This document shows positions 12,664 through 23,619 of a DNA stretch of 64,000 bases, one piece after another. The position numbers and the translations under genes were made by a program. Source of the stretch: Plasmodiophora brassicae (lineage: Eukaryota > Endomyxa > Phytomyxea > Plasmodiophorida > Plasmodiophoridae); the NCBI GenBank assembly GCA_039704465.1, contig JASFAU010000011.1, forward strand, positions 186,001 through 250,000. The letters run 5' to 3'. The notes beneath the pieces are model-generated. The model saw only the letters and a list, made by a program, of their open reading frames with translations, had not been told where the DNA came from and made no database searches. Positions within the stretch are counted from its first letter, which is position 1. Each line of letters begins with the position of its first letter.

Positions 12664-13740
12664 TCATAACCGTTCCTGCACGACGCCGACGGGGGTCATT
12701 TCGGTGACGGGCGACTGGCCGACCAGGGCCCGGCGCTCGTCGTCGGTGCCTGCGAGGAATGGGACGTGGAGGTCCTCGCTGGTGGTGCTGCGCGCGATCA
12801 TCAGGACGACGACAGCTGCGACGATAAGGGTGCCGGCGACGCCGGCGGGGTCGGGTGGTTTCCTCATGATGAGCGTCTGGAACCCGTATCCGATTACAGG
12901 AGCGGCTAGCCGAATGACGGAGGCGTGGCTCGCCGGTTCGTACTGCAGGCCGACGTTGGTCAGGCAAATGTCCACGAAAAGCATGGTCCCCGCGCAGAGG
13001 AGGTACAAGATCGTCTTGGGCGGTGCATCGATAGGCAGTCGAACATACAGGCAAGGTGGGATCATCATCGCGATTCCCATCAGGCCGCCAATAAGCACGA
13101 TGGGAAGCGAATTGACCGATTTCACGCGTCGCCTGGCAATGTACCCGAACGCGGCCGTGCTCCCTGCAAGCAAGCACATCACAGCGTAATCCCAGCCGGG
13201 TTCCGGTTCCGTTCGTGGGAACAGGAACGACGGCTGTGCGATCAGGACGACGCCCGCCATGCCCATCAGGACGCATGCGATCTCCAGGGCGCCCGCCTTC
13301 TCGCCGATGACGTAATGGCCTGCGACGAGTGTGTAGAGCGGGACGCTAAAGAAGAAGACGGTCGCGTAGCCAAGCTGAAGGCCCATAAGCTGCGTGTACA
13401 GGACGATGTTGCTGGAGAAGCTGCCGAACAACGCCCGGACCAGGACGAGTCCGAGCTTGTCCCCCAAGTCCTCAAACGGCTCGATGTCGTACCACCACAT
13501 CAGCGCAAGCGTCCACAGCGTCTGGAGTACGCAGCGGCCCAACACGAACCACGCAGGCCACACACCCGCCACGTGGCTGAGCTGGCCGAACAGCGCCCCG
13601 GTGGCGAACGCGACCGCCGACCCAAGGACCATTAGCGCCCCGCGCCGGGCGTACAGCACCGAATACGCCCTGTCGACAAGGCCAGCGCCGTCTTCCCACA
13701 TCGCACGACGCGTCCGAGATGATGGCGCGTGCCACCGCAT
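12664..13740 (-). CDS. EamA/DMT-family membrane transporter (SLC35G-like), ten TM segments
   Basis: Single exon, 358 residues. About ten hydrophobic helices fall in two five-helix halves, as in the drug/metabolite transporter superfamily. Characteristic segments are GSAVAFATGALFGQLSHVAG (TM1), VLVRALFGSFSSNIVLYTQL (TM3-4), GYATVFFFSVPLYTLVAG (TM4, resembling the EamA ..a..l....P.f..l.. motif) and ACVLMGMAGVVLIAQPSF (TM5), repeated in the second half as ASVIRLAAPVIGYGFQTLIM and GTLIVAAVVVLMIAR. The C-terminal tail is hydrophilic. The substrate cannot be told; relatives carry nucleotide sugars, amino acids or other metabolites. The Met at 13740 opens the frame, but MWEDGAG at 13701 is an equally good start. 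The next gene starts divergently 188 bp away. Confidence 0.85.
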   Translation of the reverse strand: MRWHAPSSRTRRAMWEDGAGLVDRAYSVLYARRGALMVLGSAVAFATGALFGQLSHVAGVWPAWFVLGRCVLQTLWTLALMWWYDIEPFEDLGDKLGLVLVRALFGSFSSNIVLYTQLMGLQLGYATVFFFSVPLYTLVAGHYVIGEKAGALEIACVLMGMAGVVLIAQPSFLFPRTEPEPGWDYAVMCLLAGSTAAFGYIARRRVKSVNSLPIVLIGGLMGIAMMIPPCLYVRLPIDAPPKTILYLLCAGTMLFVDICLTNVGLQYEPASHASVIRLAAPVIGYGFQTLIMRKPPDPAGVAGTLIVAAVVVLMIARSTTSEDLHVPFLAGTDDERRALVGQSPVTEMTPVGVVQERL

Positions 13741-13928
13741 GGATCAACATGTCACTCGACCAGGGTCGCCATCCCCGAGCTGCATGCGGCCGCGACTGGG
13801 CACACGCAGCGCGTTGCAGTCAGGCAGGTAACCCTCTGGGCCGCCCCCGTACAGTGGAAAACGTCCCAGTTGGCAGTGCCGCGCGGGACGTTGCCTGTCA
13901 CTGTGGTATATAGACTGGGCGACGACGG
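13741..13928. promoter_or_regulatory. Divergent promoter region, EamA transporter / proline dehydrogenase
   Basis: These 188 bp separate two oppositely directed start codons, so both promoters must lie here or in adjoining sequence. A TATA-like element, GGTATATAGAC, sits near 13904, about 20 bp upstream of the proline dehydrogenase ATG and on its strand. Shared use of the region is inferred from position. Confidence 0.4.
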
Positions 13929-16058
13929 ATGTGGGCAGTCGGTTGGCGATGGGTACCGCGTGGCAGGTGCAGTCAGCGCCTGCTGTCCGCTGTGGGCGGG
14001 GGTATCGTGCCGACCCCGGCCGCGTTCGCGAATGTCAGCACGCCGGTGCTGGCGCGCTCGTGTTTCGTCCTGTGGCTGTGCTCGCAGACCTGGCTGACGA
14101 AGCGAGCGATGAAGGGCCTGCGCGTGGCCGAATCGCTGATCGGCCCGCGAATCACCCACGCGGTCCTGCGCCGAACGGTATATGGGCCAGGCGAGGGTCC
14201 GACGCGAGCAGTCCAATCTGATTGCGTCGATTAGCTATTTAAACAGTTCGTCGCCGGGGAATCTGTTGATGATATCGGAGGGTCGATAGCGCAGTTGCGA
14301 TCCGTCAATGTCAAGTGCATTCTCGACTACGCCGGTAGGGGTCCGCCCCGTTCAGAGCAGCGATTTGCCGTTTCATACCCGTCGCAGTTGAGGACGATCT
14401 ACAGCAAGCGCCTCCTTCGGATGCGGAATGGGACGCCAACGTCAAGTCCTTCTTGGAGTGCATCAAGGCAGCTAACAAGCACGAATGCCATATCGCATTG
14501 AAGGTCACCGCGCTCGGTAGCCCGCAACTACTGGAGCAGACCACCCGCCTTCTGAGCAAGGTGACCATTTCTGTTTTCTATGCTACATATACCGACGCTC
14601 TAATGCGGAAACGCCAGATCTGGAATATGTATCATTCGTTCAACGAGTCAAGGAATGGTCATATGACGCGGGAGGAGTTCCACAAAGGCATTGGCTCAAC
14701 TGGCATCGAGGTGGATGCTGGCGGGCTGACCGCCGATGAACTATTCGACAGGTATTGCCTTGAAGCAGTCAGATTGTTTTTGGATGGGATAATGATACCG
14801 AGGCAGAATTGATCGCGAGAAAACGGGAACGATTGAGGTCCTAGATTGGATCCTGTTCGCAGCACCCGAGCGTAAACCGGAGCATCCGATTGAGATGTAT
14901 ACGACTGATGGTTATCCTGCTCCAATGGCCAAATATGGTAACTCCGTCTCCTAGGTTCATCCCTCATCTCGAAGAACCGAAAAGGATTCAGCTGCAGAAA
15001 ATTCTCGAAAGGCTTGATACTATCGCCACCGCTGCCAGTCAGGCGAAGGTCCCCGTGCTTATCGACGCTGAGCATGTATGTTAACTGGCTGTCCTTCCGA
15101 ACCCTATGTTCCCTGACGAATCTGGCTCCACTCAGACGTTCTTTCAAAACGCCATCGATCATGTCGTAACCAATCTTCAGGTACTGACGAAGCGTATAAC
15201 GGACACATCGCGCTTTCTCAATATGCACGGCAGAGGAAATATAATCGCGATGGGGCGGCAATCATCAGTGGCACGTATCAGGCGTATCGAGTCGACTGCG
15301 CGAGGAGGCTAAAGGTCGATATCGACCGTGCCAAGCGAGAAGGTGAGTTCAGCAGGCAACCCCCTCGACCTGGCTTGTTATTCAGACGCTGCCGACGTAG
15401 GGTTTCGCTTTGCGGCTAAGCTCGTACGAGGTGCTTACATGAGCGAGGAACGCGCCCGGGCTGCCTCGCTGGGGTACCCAGATCCCATTCATAAGGATCG
15501 AGAAAGTACAACTGGAGAAGTCTACAAGTGCATGGACCTGTTCATGAACGTACGTCATACATTGGTGCCACTCTACTTGGGATCTCATATCGTTATGGAA
15601 CAGAACACTGCTCATGCCGACTTGATGGTCGCATCTCATAATGCGAAGTCCATCGAGTACGCCACGCAGAGAATCGTAACAACGTGTTCCGGCAATCGGT
15701 AACGGATTCGTGAGCGTTGCCGTGTCATAGGACGATCTGAAGCTGCCGAAGAACTGCGTCAAGTTCGCTCAGTTGCTCGGGATGGCAGATCACGTCACGC
15801 TAACGCTGAGCGCGGCCGGCTACGCGACCTATAAATGTAAGCGAGCAGTCATGACGTTCGTCCACCTGAACGAGCGAGGATAATGATCCATTGTGTCGCG
15901 CAGACGTCCCGTTCGGGCCCATCGGCAAGGTCGTGCCTTACCTGTTACGCCGCGCCGAAGAGAATTCGGTCGTCACAGTCGGGACAACGCTGGAGAGGCG
16001 TCTGATGCGACAAGAACTGTGGAAACGAGTCCTGCGAGTGTTTGGGATAAGGTCGTAA
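13929..16058 (+). CDS. PRODH: Proline dehydrogenase (mitochondrial, FAD) with an EF-hand pair inserted
   Basis: The enzyme oxidises proline to pyrroline-5-carboxylate and passes electrons via FAD to the respiratory chain. Twelve exons were rebuilt (13929-14177, 14247-14334, 14388-14560, 14618-14751, 14807-14896, 14955-15075, 15136-15180, 15234-15342, 15386-15549, 15604-15675, 15731-15836, 15904-16058); they sum to 1,506 nt, 501 residues. The N-terminus (MWAVGWRWVPRGRCSQRLL) is Arg-rich like a mitochondrial presequence. Barrel motifs include FVAGESVDDIG, CHIALKVTALGSPQLL, VPVLIDAEHTFFQ, AAKLVRGAYMSEERARA, LMVASHNAKS, FAQLLGMADHVTLTL, YVPFGPIGKVVPYLLRRAEEN. Residues about 170-245 insert two EF-hand-like loops (NESRNGHMTREE and DREKTGTIEVLD) between strands of the barrel, implying Ca2+ sensing. 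The stop is 23 bp from that of the convergent peptidase gene. Confidence 0.93.
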
Positions 16059-16081
16059 ATCCTCGTCATTGTAGGTATAAT

Positions 16082-18294
16082 TCAAACTGCGACACTTGCA
16101 TCGCGTAAGCCTCGATAATCGAGGAGAGGGGCAATGTCTGGCGGGCCTCCCTTCAGGTCCTTGAAAGCAGACAGCGGATCGCAGGCGAACCCCTTGGAAA
16201 GCACTTTCCCTCGGAGCACATCGCCATTGGTACGCCGTAGGCCGCCTTGCTCGCCAATCCAACTCTGCGTGTCGCGGGCTAGCACCTCGCTCCAAATGTA
16301 CGCGTAGTACCCAGCAGCATAACCGGTCGCGCTAGACCAAATATGTGAAAAGTAGGGGGACCGGTACCGTGGGACAAAGAAGTCGCTAATGCCGGCAGCC
16401 TGCAGCGCGTTCCTCTCGAACTCTGCAACATTTGCGCTATCGGGGACGTTGGTAGGGGAGATTTGGTGCCACGCCTGGTCGAGGATCGCCGCAGCCAGGT
16501 ATTCCGTGGTAGCGAATCCCTGATTGAAGCGGCGCGCCGATATGACCTTCGACAGCAAAGCTTGCGGCATCGGGTCGCCAGTCTTATGATGCCGAGCGTA
16601 GTTGCTCAAAACAGCAGGGTCGGTCGCCCACATTTCGTTCAGCTGCGATGGATACTCCACATAGTCACGAGGAACGGATGTGCCAGAGAACAGCTGTGCA
16701 ACGACGGGTCAGGACCGATGACTGCAATCAACGAGACGCAACGGTTGCCCTACAGGATACTTGACATTGGAGAACAGGCCATGCAGCGCGTGTCCCATTT
16801 CGTGGAACGCTGTAGTAACCTCGTCAAAGATCATCAGTGCGGGCTCTCCTTCGGCAGGCACTGGAACATTGAGGTTGTTCAGGACGATTGCATGTGGATG
16901 GCCAAGCAACTTCGACTGTTCAATGTACGAGTCCATCCAGCCGCCGCCCTGCTTGTTGGACCTGGCAAAGTAATCTGCCAGTAGCATGCCCAGAGGCGAA
17001 CCGTCTTCGTTAAATAGCTCAAACACCATCACGTCCTTGTGGTACGTTGGCAGATCATTCCGCTGCTTGAACGTGATGCCGTAGAAACGATTCGCAGCGA
17101 ACAGGACGCCATCCTTGAGGACTCGGTTGACCTCGAAATATGGGCGCACGTCGTCGTCAGAGAAATCGAACAGTTGTTTCTGGAGGCGATTCGCATAGAA
17201 CGCCCAATCCCAGGGCTGGAGACGATCGCCACCAAGCTCGTCCCCGGCACACCTCTCCAAGTCAGCCCGTTCACGTTCGGCGTTCGCGTGCGCTGGCCCA
17301 ATCAGCCGCCGCAGCATGGCGTTCACGTCATTGACAGATGACGCGGTCTCGTCGGCGATGACGTATGAGGCGTAGTTCGGGTAGGACAGCAACTGGGCCA
17401 TACGGGCACGCAGCTGTGCCATTTCAACAATGATCGGTCGGGTGTCACATGCGCCGTCACTACATCGCGCACGAGACGCCTCGAACAACTTCCGGCGAAC
17501 CTCGCGGTTCTTCAACGACGCCAGCGCCGGCTGCGTCGTGGTGTTCACCAGGGTTAACGCATAGCGCCCCGCCGGGAGCCCTCGTTGAGACGCAGCAGCC
17601 GCCGCAGATGCAATATCGCCAGGCGATAATCCATCGAGCAGCGCGACGTCGTCGACAACGACGGCACAATCGTTCGTCGCCTTCAGCACGGCTTGCCGAA
17701 ACTATGACCATCGTCAGCGTTTTCATGACGACACACCCAACCGACTTGACCACGTACCTGAGCGGCCAGCTTGGACAGATGCTCGTTGATATGGCGCATC
17801 TCGTTGATGGCAGGTTCGCTCAGCGCAGCACCACGCCGCTCAAACATCGTTAAATACCGCTCCCGTAATCGCTGCGATTCGATGTCGTCCTCGGGTGGCG
17901 GTGATGCATCGCGTACTCGGTTGTACAGCGCTTTGTTCAGGAAGATGGAATCAGTATGCGCAGCGAACTTCGGCGCCATCTCGGTGTCGAGCGCGTCCAG
18001 CTCGTCGTTCGTGTTCGATGCCAGTAGGCTGTTGAACACAGCGCGGCACTGCGCCAGCGGCTGTCCGGCACGCTCCAACGCGACGACCGTGTTCTCGAAC
18101 GTCGGCGCCGACCGATCCTCGACGACGCTGGCGACCTCGGCGGCATGCTCCGCCAGGCCCAGCTCCAGCGCCGGCCGGAAACACGGTGTCGTGATGCGGT
18201 CCAGCGGAGGGAGGCCGTACGGCAGCGTGCTCGATCGCAGCAGCAGTGCCGCACCCACCACCGTCGACGCCCCCTTGTCCATATCACGACACAA
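16082..18294 (-). CDS. M3-family zinc metallopeptidase (oligopeptidase A / peptidyl-dipeptidase Dcp type)
   Basis: Three exons (17758-18294, 16754-17701, 16082-16693) sum to 2,097 nt, 698 residues, the usual length of the family. The zinc motif is FHEMGHALHG, followed after splicing by the M3 segment SGTSVPRDYVEYPSQLNEMW. The conserved C-terminal region reads FATTEYLAAAILDQAWH, RYRSPYFSHIW and GYYAYIWSEVLARDTQSW, and it ends GGPPDIAPLLDYRGL, which is closer to Dcp/OpdA than to metazoan thimet oligopeptidase. It cleaves short peptides in the cytosol or an organelle, such as leader-peptide remnants. The N-terminus (MDKGASTVVGAALLLRSS) could be an organelle signal. Met at 18282 is an alternative start. 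Confidence 0.92.
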
Positions 18295-18477
18295 CTGTCA
18301 ACGGACGCGCGATCAAAAAAGTGGCTTTGGAGGCTTTACTGCACCTCCGTACTGCGCCTCGGCCTGACCCTACTGATGATGCCAACGCGCCCATCCGCTC
18401 ATTGTATAACAGGTTTACATGCATCCGACGCACGTAGTGAAGGTATATCACTTTTATGAGTGATGTGTGTGTGTGTA

Positions 18478-20659
18478 TTACCGTTTGGAGTAAGGATGGC
18501 CTCGTGGACCAGATCGCCTGGGCGGGGATCCATGGGACCGGTATCCGCCAGTGGTGGATGGCACGTATGAGATGTCGCTGCGGTAACGGTGTTGCCGGAC
18601 GCGATCGTAGTGCTGTGGGTAGGCGGGATCAGGAGGAAGGTAATGTTGGTGTCCGGGTTGGTACGCGTAGTGGTCTTGTTGGTAGTACTGGGCGTACCCG
18701 TAGCCCCGATAGTCATCATGGTATTGGGATGGGTACGCCTGATGCATACCGTACGAATGTTCGGGCGGGTATGCATCGGCGACTTGGTGTAGACCTGCCG
18801 GTTGGGACGAGGCTTGCTGGGGATAGCTGGTTGAGGGCGTTGCTCGATTGACGGGGTCGCCTGTTGGTGGCTGAGCCGCGGCCCGTTCGACCACGGCCGG
18901 AGGTACCGCTCCACCGGAGGCAGCGCCATCGACAACGGGAGCGACCGACGAAGGCGGCTGTTGACTGGTAGGTTTCTGAGGCTTTATAGCAGTTTTCTTC
19001 ACCGATGGAAGCTTCGATTCTGCCGCCAAGACAGCAATGGCCCACAGTGCAGTGCCGGCCGGAGGCTGATCCCGGCCGAAGACCTCCATTAACAAGCCGC
19101 TCCATATAGCATTACTGTGAAACACAGGCGAAACAAAGTACAGTAAGATTCCTTGGTCGACAAAGTCGAGCACCGGAATGCGCGCGCGGTCTGCGGCGAA
19201 TCAGTCCACAAGAGCGACGACACGAGACAATGCGTGAGCCCTACCTCTATACTGCTTGACGAACAGTGCACAATTCGCCTCGTCCGCGGGCGAGTCCGGC
19301 GGCAGAAAGTACTCGACGAGCACGATGCGCTTATGACGATGACGCTCAGCTTCAGGGACAGACACAGCAACGGCATGCACTTGCATGATGAACTACAACA
19401 ATAGATCACGTCAGGCATCCCGGAAGCGGTGCATAAACGCGCAGAAAGCCGACCTTGTGGACCGCACTAGGGTTGATCCTGCCATGCACATACAATGCTG
19501 ACGGCAGCTTGGATAACCGCTTGCGGTCGTTCGCGGTTCCAGGTTCTGTAATGTTGCCCCGAAGACGGAAACCAGGATCGGTCGCAGTGACGGCAAGTGT
19601 TCCAGTCCAATCATATTGGGACGTTTCCGCTGTTAGCGATTCCTGATATGATAGAGTCTCCGGGGGTTCCATGACCGGCGTCTCGTCGATTTCGATGGCA
19701 TCCATCTCGTCGGACACTTCTGGCACATTAGGCCGCGCTACGTCCGATTCCTTTACAGCATGGTCACTGGGAGCCGATAACAGTTCAACGGCAGGATTTC
19801 CCGCAAGAACAATGTCTGCTTGTGCTGCTGGTAGCGTTTGCGGTCGCACCGACGCTTGCAGTTCGTCCTCTTCTTCTTCTGCCACTTTCAACCTGGACGT
19901 CAACGATTGTCTGCGCTCCTCGTTTCTCGACGCGATCAACTCAGGGTCAGCAAGAAGCGAGACATCCTTTGCCGCTAAGCTCGCCGGAGACAAGACTCCT
20001 TCAGTCAGACCTGATGCAGCCGGAACGCAGGTCAGTTCTGTTTTAAGCGGATGGATCATGGACTTACTCTGCCTGAGCTTGGTGTTGCTCTTCAAATTGA
20101 ACAGAATCTCTCGCATCTTTGCCTTGTACAATTTGCTAGCCTCCGCCAGACGTGCCTCACCCGCCACAGTGTGAAGTACAGCGTCTTCGACTGCTGAGGC
20201 CAGATCCTGTGATATAACCTTGCACAACGCGGTTCGACACGAGTCACGGTCTTTCGCCGGTATCCCTGCATGGCCGGCCTCCTCGCGAGCGGGTCCAGTC
20301 GCAGGCGGGTCGACGTTTCTCGTTGACGCAGATTGCGGAGGTCGTTCCGACCGTGATGAGACGCATGTCGGGCACTTCCAGTCATCAGTGACGGTTTTCT
20401 CGGACAACCGCATGCATGCGGCATGAAACCATTGGCTGCACGCATCGCACTGCACCATCAACTCGCCATCGTCAGGTTTCCTGCAAATACAGTACAGCTG
20501 TGCTGCCACGTGGCCCGAATCGTCATCAGCACCGCTGTCCAAGTCACTGCTGCCGAACACGCCGCTGTCGTCATCAGCACCGGCTGCCTCCTCCAGCGGA
20601 TGCCTGACGGCCACCTTGCGTGCACTCCGACGCAGCGACGACTCGCCGATCATGACCAT
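18478..20659 (-). CDS. PHD finger - TFIIS central domain - SPOC protein (DIDO/PHF3/Bye1-like)
   Basis: The exon from 20659 gives a PHD finger: YCICRKPDDGELMVQCDACSQ, then WFHAACM and WKCPTCV. A TFIIS central (TFS2M-like) domain follows, with CRTALCKVISQDL, LYKAKMREILFNLKSNTKL and LIASRNEERRQSL. After an acidic stretch a SPOC domain starts at YDWTGTLAVTATDPGFRLRG, with ALYVHGRINPSAVHKVGFLR. It continues over two introns near 19405 and 19190 into RIVLVEYFLPPDSPADE and GILLYFVSP. The tail is Tyr/Pro/Gln-rich and ends in an Arg/Ser/Gly stretch. Members of this architecture bind RNA polymerase II and read histone H3 and phospho-CTD; I infer a nuclear transcription-elongation role. The third-Met start six bases downstream (MIGESSLRR) is also possible. 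Confidence 0.88.
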
Positions 20660-21256
20660 GACCGGCGCCGGTCCCGTCGCTAACGACCAATACCCGATTG
20701 AACTACCGTACGCGCGATCGACGACCGACGGCGACCGCGAAAAATGAATCGCCGCCCGTCACCTTGCCGACTGCCGTCCGTCGCGTCCGTAGCCCGAGAA
20801 TAATCCGCGGCGCCGCGCAGTGACTGCGCACTGGCCCTCGACGCAAAAAATGCGACTGCCGTCATCAATCATCATCGACCGCTTGAAGGCCGAGATCATC
20901 AACAGCAGATTTAATATTCAGTTGAACGTGACGAGCTCTTCATCCAACGACATGTCTCATCACGACATCACCCGTTCCAGCGCGTACAGTGAAGTAAATC
21001 AACGGGATTGGCAGCCGGTGAGCTGACGACGGCCTGGACATGCGCTGTTGGTAGCGGGTGCGGGACGGATCACAATTGCGCGATCGATGGAACTTGGAAG
21101 AATCTACGCGACGGTGGGTCGGCCTCGTGTGCCGACAAAGAAAAACACAACTTGAAACGTTATGCCCAACATTGTCTCGCAGAGTCCTTCCGTTGAACGG
21201 AAAAACGGTCCAGGTTGCCCAGTGGCAGTGCCCCTCCCCCAAAGTCCCCGGACAAG
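20660..21256. promoter_or_regulatory. Divergent intergenic region, PHD-SPOC gene / flavin oxidoreductase
   Basis: These 597 bp lie between two divergent start codons and must contain both promoters. A short open stretch at 20850 (MRLPSSIIIDRLKAEIINS...) could be an upstream exon of the oxidoreductase or nothing. It has no recognisable motif, and I could not join it to the next gene in frame. Confidence 0.35.
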
Positions 21257-22345
21257 ATGACGTCGAAAGGGTTCCAGTGGGCGGTTGTTGGCGCTGGCCC
21301 CGCGGGGATTGCCGCCGTCGGGAAGCTACTTGACGCTGGTGTTGCCTCCTCGAGGGTATGCTGGGTGGATCCGCATTTCGATGTCGGGTTGCTGGGTCGC
21401 AAATGGTCAACCGTGTCGAGCAATACGACTGTCGAATTGTTCGACAAATTCCTGCGTGCGTCGGATGCGTTCCAGTACGGAAGCGCTCCTGTCCGGTTCC
21501 CGATGCATGACCTACCTCCGAACGGGACCTGCGAGTTGCGATACGTCGTCGAACCGCTGATGTGGATTACGAACCGCCTTCGTGAGCAAGTCACACCATT
21601 CACTGAATTCGTGTCCAAATTCGAACGGCACGACGACGATTCCGACTGGTGCCTGACAACCGAATCGGGGAATTCGATTCCTCCCTGCAGAAACGTTGTC
21701 CTGGCGACCGGGTCGCGGCCGAAGATGCTGAATGTTGGGTTTGATGACATCCCCGTAATTCCACTGGATGATGCACTTCAGATCGACAAACTGTCGAATC
21801 TAACTACATCTGACGACACGGTTGGCGTGTTCGGGAGCTCCCATTCCGCGATCATGATCGTTCGAGACCTGCTGGAGGTCGGCGTGGCCAAGGTCATCAA
21901 CTTCTACAGGAGCGACGTCATCTATGCAGAACCACATCTGAGCGGCGGGTTCGTCAACGATAGCACCGGGCTGAAAGGGCGGACGGCCGAATGGGCACGA
22001 CGATACCTCACCAGCGGGCCTGAAAACTTGCCTGCAAGGCTGGAGCGCCACCGTTCCACGATGGATGCCATTGCGAAGCATGTTCTTCGGTGTGACAAGC
22101 TGATTTATGCTGTTGGCTTCGATCGGGCGCCTCTCAATATCGTCGATGGTGGGAAGGTTGTTGTTGGCGATTACGATCCGACCACAGGGCGTATCGCGCC
22201 ACATCTGTTCGGGGCAGGCATTGCGTTCCCGGAACTGGGTCCCGACGTGGTTGGCAAACTGGAGATGCAGGTCGGCTTGTGGAAGTTCATGCGCTACCTT
22301 ACTCGTATCGTCCCTGACTGGGTTGCTAACGACTCTCTTCGGTAA
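21257..22345 (+). CDS. FAD/NAD(P)-dependent oxidoreductase (pyridine nucleotide-disulphide / flavin monooxygenase-like fold)
   Basis: Single exon, 362 residues. The N-terminus has a classic dinucleotide-binding site, FQWAVVGAGPAGIAAVGKLL, for FAD. A second Rossmann signature, VGVFGSSHSAIMIVRDLLE, lies near residue 195 and should bind NAD(P)H. Between them NVVLATGSRPKM is the conserved ATG-type strand. The end (YAVGFDR..., HLFGAGIAFPELG) matches the final FAD-contact region. There is no CxxxxC redox pair next to the FAD site, so it is not a glutaredoxin or thioredoxin reductase. The substrate is unknown; relatives are annotated as ornithine or lysine monooxygenase-like or plain pyridine nucleotide-disulphide oxidoreductases. 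The start at 21257 is just before the Rossmann strand, giving an intact domain. Confidence 0.85.
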   Translation: MTSKGFQWAVVGAGPAGIAAVGKLLDAGVASSRVCWVDPHFDVGLLGRKWSTVSSNTTVELFDKFLRASDAFQYGSAPVRFPMHDLPPNGTCELRYVVEPLMWITNRLREQVTPFTEFVSKFERHDDDSDWCLTTESGNSIPPCRNVVLATGSRPKMLNVGFDDIPVIPLDDALQIDKLSNLTTSDDTVGVFGSSHSAIMIVRDLLEVGVAKVINFYRSDVIYAEPHLSGGFVNDSTGLKGRTAEWARRYLTSGPENLPARLERHRSTMDAIAKHVLRCDKLIYAVGFDRAPLNIVDGGKVVVGDYDPTTGRIAPHLFGAGIAFPELGPDVVGKLEMQVGLWKFMRYLTRIVPDWVANDSLR

Positions 22346-22440
22346 ACATATTCGTAGTTATACCTGCACTGGCCGGGGCGTGCTAGGTACAACGGAGAAA
22401 CCTGTATTGTTTCACGGGGACGAGCAACCATCGGAACATC

Positions 22441-23295
22441 TTACACAGCAACGAGTGCCGACTCGTCGTACCCAGATTCCTGCAACTTCTTGAAGGCGGC
22501 GGCAAACGCCTTGAAGAACGCATCCTGACTGGAGGCGAATTTTTCAACGTACTTGCGGAAGGCGGCGTCGTCGACGAGGGCCAGATCGGCGGGAAGCATC
22601 ATCGTCTTGGTGTCCGTGTTCACGAACTGAGGGTTCCCAGCCCCCGACGTCGCCGGGTCCCACTTCTTCTTCAGCAAGTCAATGAAGTACGTGTTGTCGA
22701 ACTTCTGCGGGTCCGCCGTCCAGGGACCATCGAACCCGCTGCGTTCGAGGTGGCACTTGCCAACAGTGTGCGCACCGCTGAGTGCAACGATCTCCTCATC
22801 GTCCATGCCGATGCGGTAGAAAACGTCGCGAATGTGCTGGGCACCTTGCGTCGCGTCAGGCAGGCGTCCATCTTCAACAGACGACTCGACAGAGGTCCCG
22901 TCTGTTCGTCCAGCGCGGAACGGAACGTCGGGGCCGCCCATCGCCTTGATGGCGACAACAGCCGCGAACGCCCACAGGTCGGCCGACGACGGCGTCGGGA
23001 ACTTGGCACGAATCGGTTCGAGCAGCGCCTGCGCAACGTCAAGGCCCTTGTTCGCACCGTGCGCCCACTCGCCCGCCTTCTCGAAGCGCTGGCACGCATG
23101 GGCGCCACCCGTCTTCGTCCTCTTGCAGTACGTGCCCGCATCGTGCCAGCTAAGCCGCACCAGAATCGGGCCGCACTTCTTCTCGGCAACCAGGTCGTTG
23201 ATGGCCTGGCGCAGCGCCGCCCAGTCCACCGACATCTGTTCCGACCGCGCTTCCGGAGCCATCGTGATCTGGTGCTCGCCTACCGGATGCTCCAC
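22441..23295 (-). CDS. Ascorbate peroxidase-like class I haem peroxidase
   Basis: Single exon, up to 284 residues, about the length of cytosolic ascorbate peroxidases. The distal haem site is ILVRLSWHDAGTY (Arg, Trp, His), and the proximal site is VALSGAHTVGKCH with its ligand His. The segment GFDGPWTADPQKFDNTYF carries the conserved Trp that follows the proximal helix. It removes H2O2 using ascorbate, or cytochrome c, since APX and CcP are hard to separate by eye. The N-terminal Met at 23295 gives a short extension; MAPEARSEQMSVDW or the Met of MSVDW may be the true start. There is no organelle signal or C-terminal anchor, so it is probably cytosolic. Confidence 0.92.
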   Translation of the reverse strand: MEHPVGEHQITMAPEARSEQMSVDWAALRQAINDLVAEKKCGPILVRLSWHDAGTYCKRTKTGGAHACQRFEKAGEWAHGANKGLDVAQALLEPIRAKFPTPSSADLWAFAAVVAIKAMGGPDVPFRAGRTDGTSVESSVEDGRLPDATQGAQHIRDVFYRIGMDDEEIVALSGAHTVGKCHLERSGFDGPWTADPQKFDNTYFIDLLKKKWDPATSGAGNPQFVNTDTKTMMLPADLALVDDAAFRKYVEKFASSQDAFFKAFAAAFKKLQESGYDESALVAV

Positions 23296-23619
23296 AAATC
23301 GCGTCTAGTAACGTGGCGCGGAGGAGCGCCTCCGCCACGCGCGCCCCCGTGGCGCACCGCGCCCACACGGCAACGCGGGTCAGGTCACGTCGCCCATGCC
23401 CCCGTCGAGTGTCAAACACGTCACCGGTTCAGCGTGGACTCGCGCATTTTTGCTTGGCCCGTCTTTCATTCCGCCGGGGTGATCGCAGCAGCTAGTATTT
23501 TTAGACCGGGCATCGGGCGGATCGGGTATACTCGGGCGAGCGACCCCATTAACGAGACAGGTACGCTGGGTGCATCTTCGTTGCACGGCTATGGCGTCGT
23601 GACACGTGTGCCGATTCGA
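23296..23619. promoter_or_regulatory. Divergent region, ascorbate peroxidase / coiled-coil gene
   Basis: 324 bp lie between two divergent ATGs. An open frame on the plus strand runs through it and through the antisense of the peroxidase gene, but it carries no motif and is most likely a by-product of high GC. No TATA box is evident. Confidence 0.35.

Noticed and set aside
13931..14221. Alternative plus-strand frame over exon 1 of proline dehydrogenase
   Set aside because: Only the frame from 13929 gives the presequence and joins in phase to the next eleven exons.
20850..21026. Short plus-strand frame as an extra exon of the flavin oxidoreductase
   Set aside because: No in-frame splice to the main exon was found, and the oxidoreductase domain is complete from 21257.
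22750..23619. Upstream extension of the coiled-coil gene's frame
   Set aside because: It runs antisense through the ascorbate peroxidase gene; the Met at 23620 is the first credible start.
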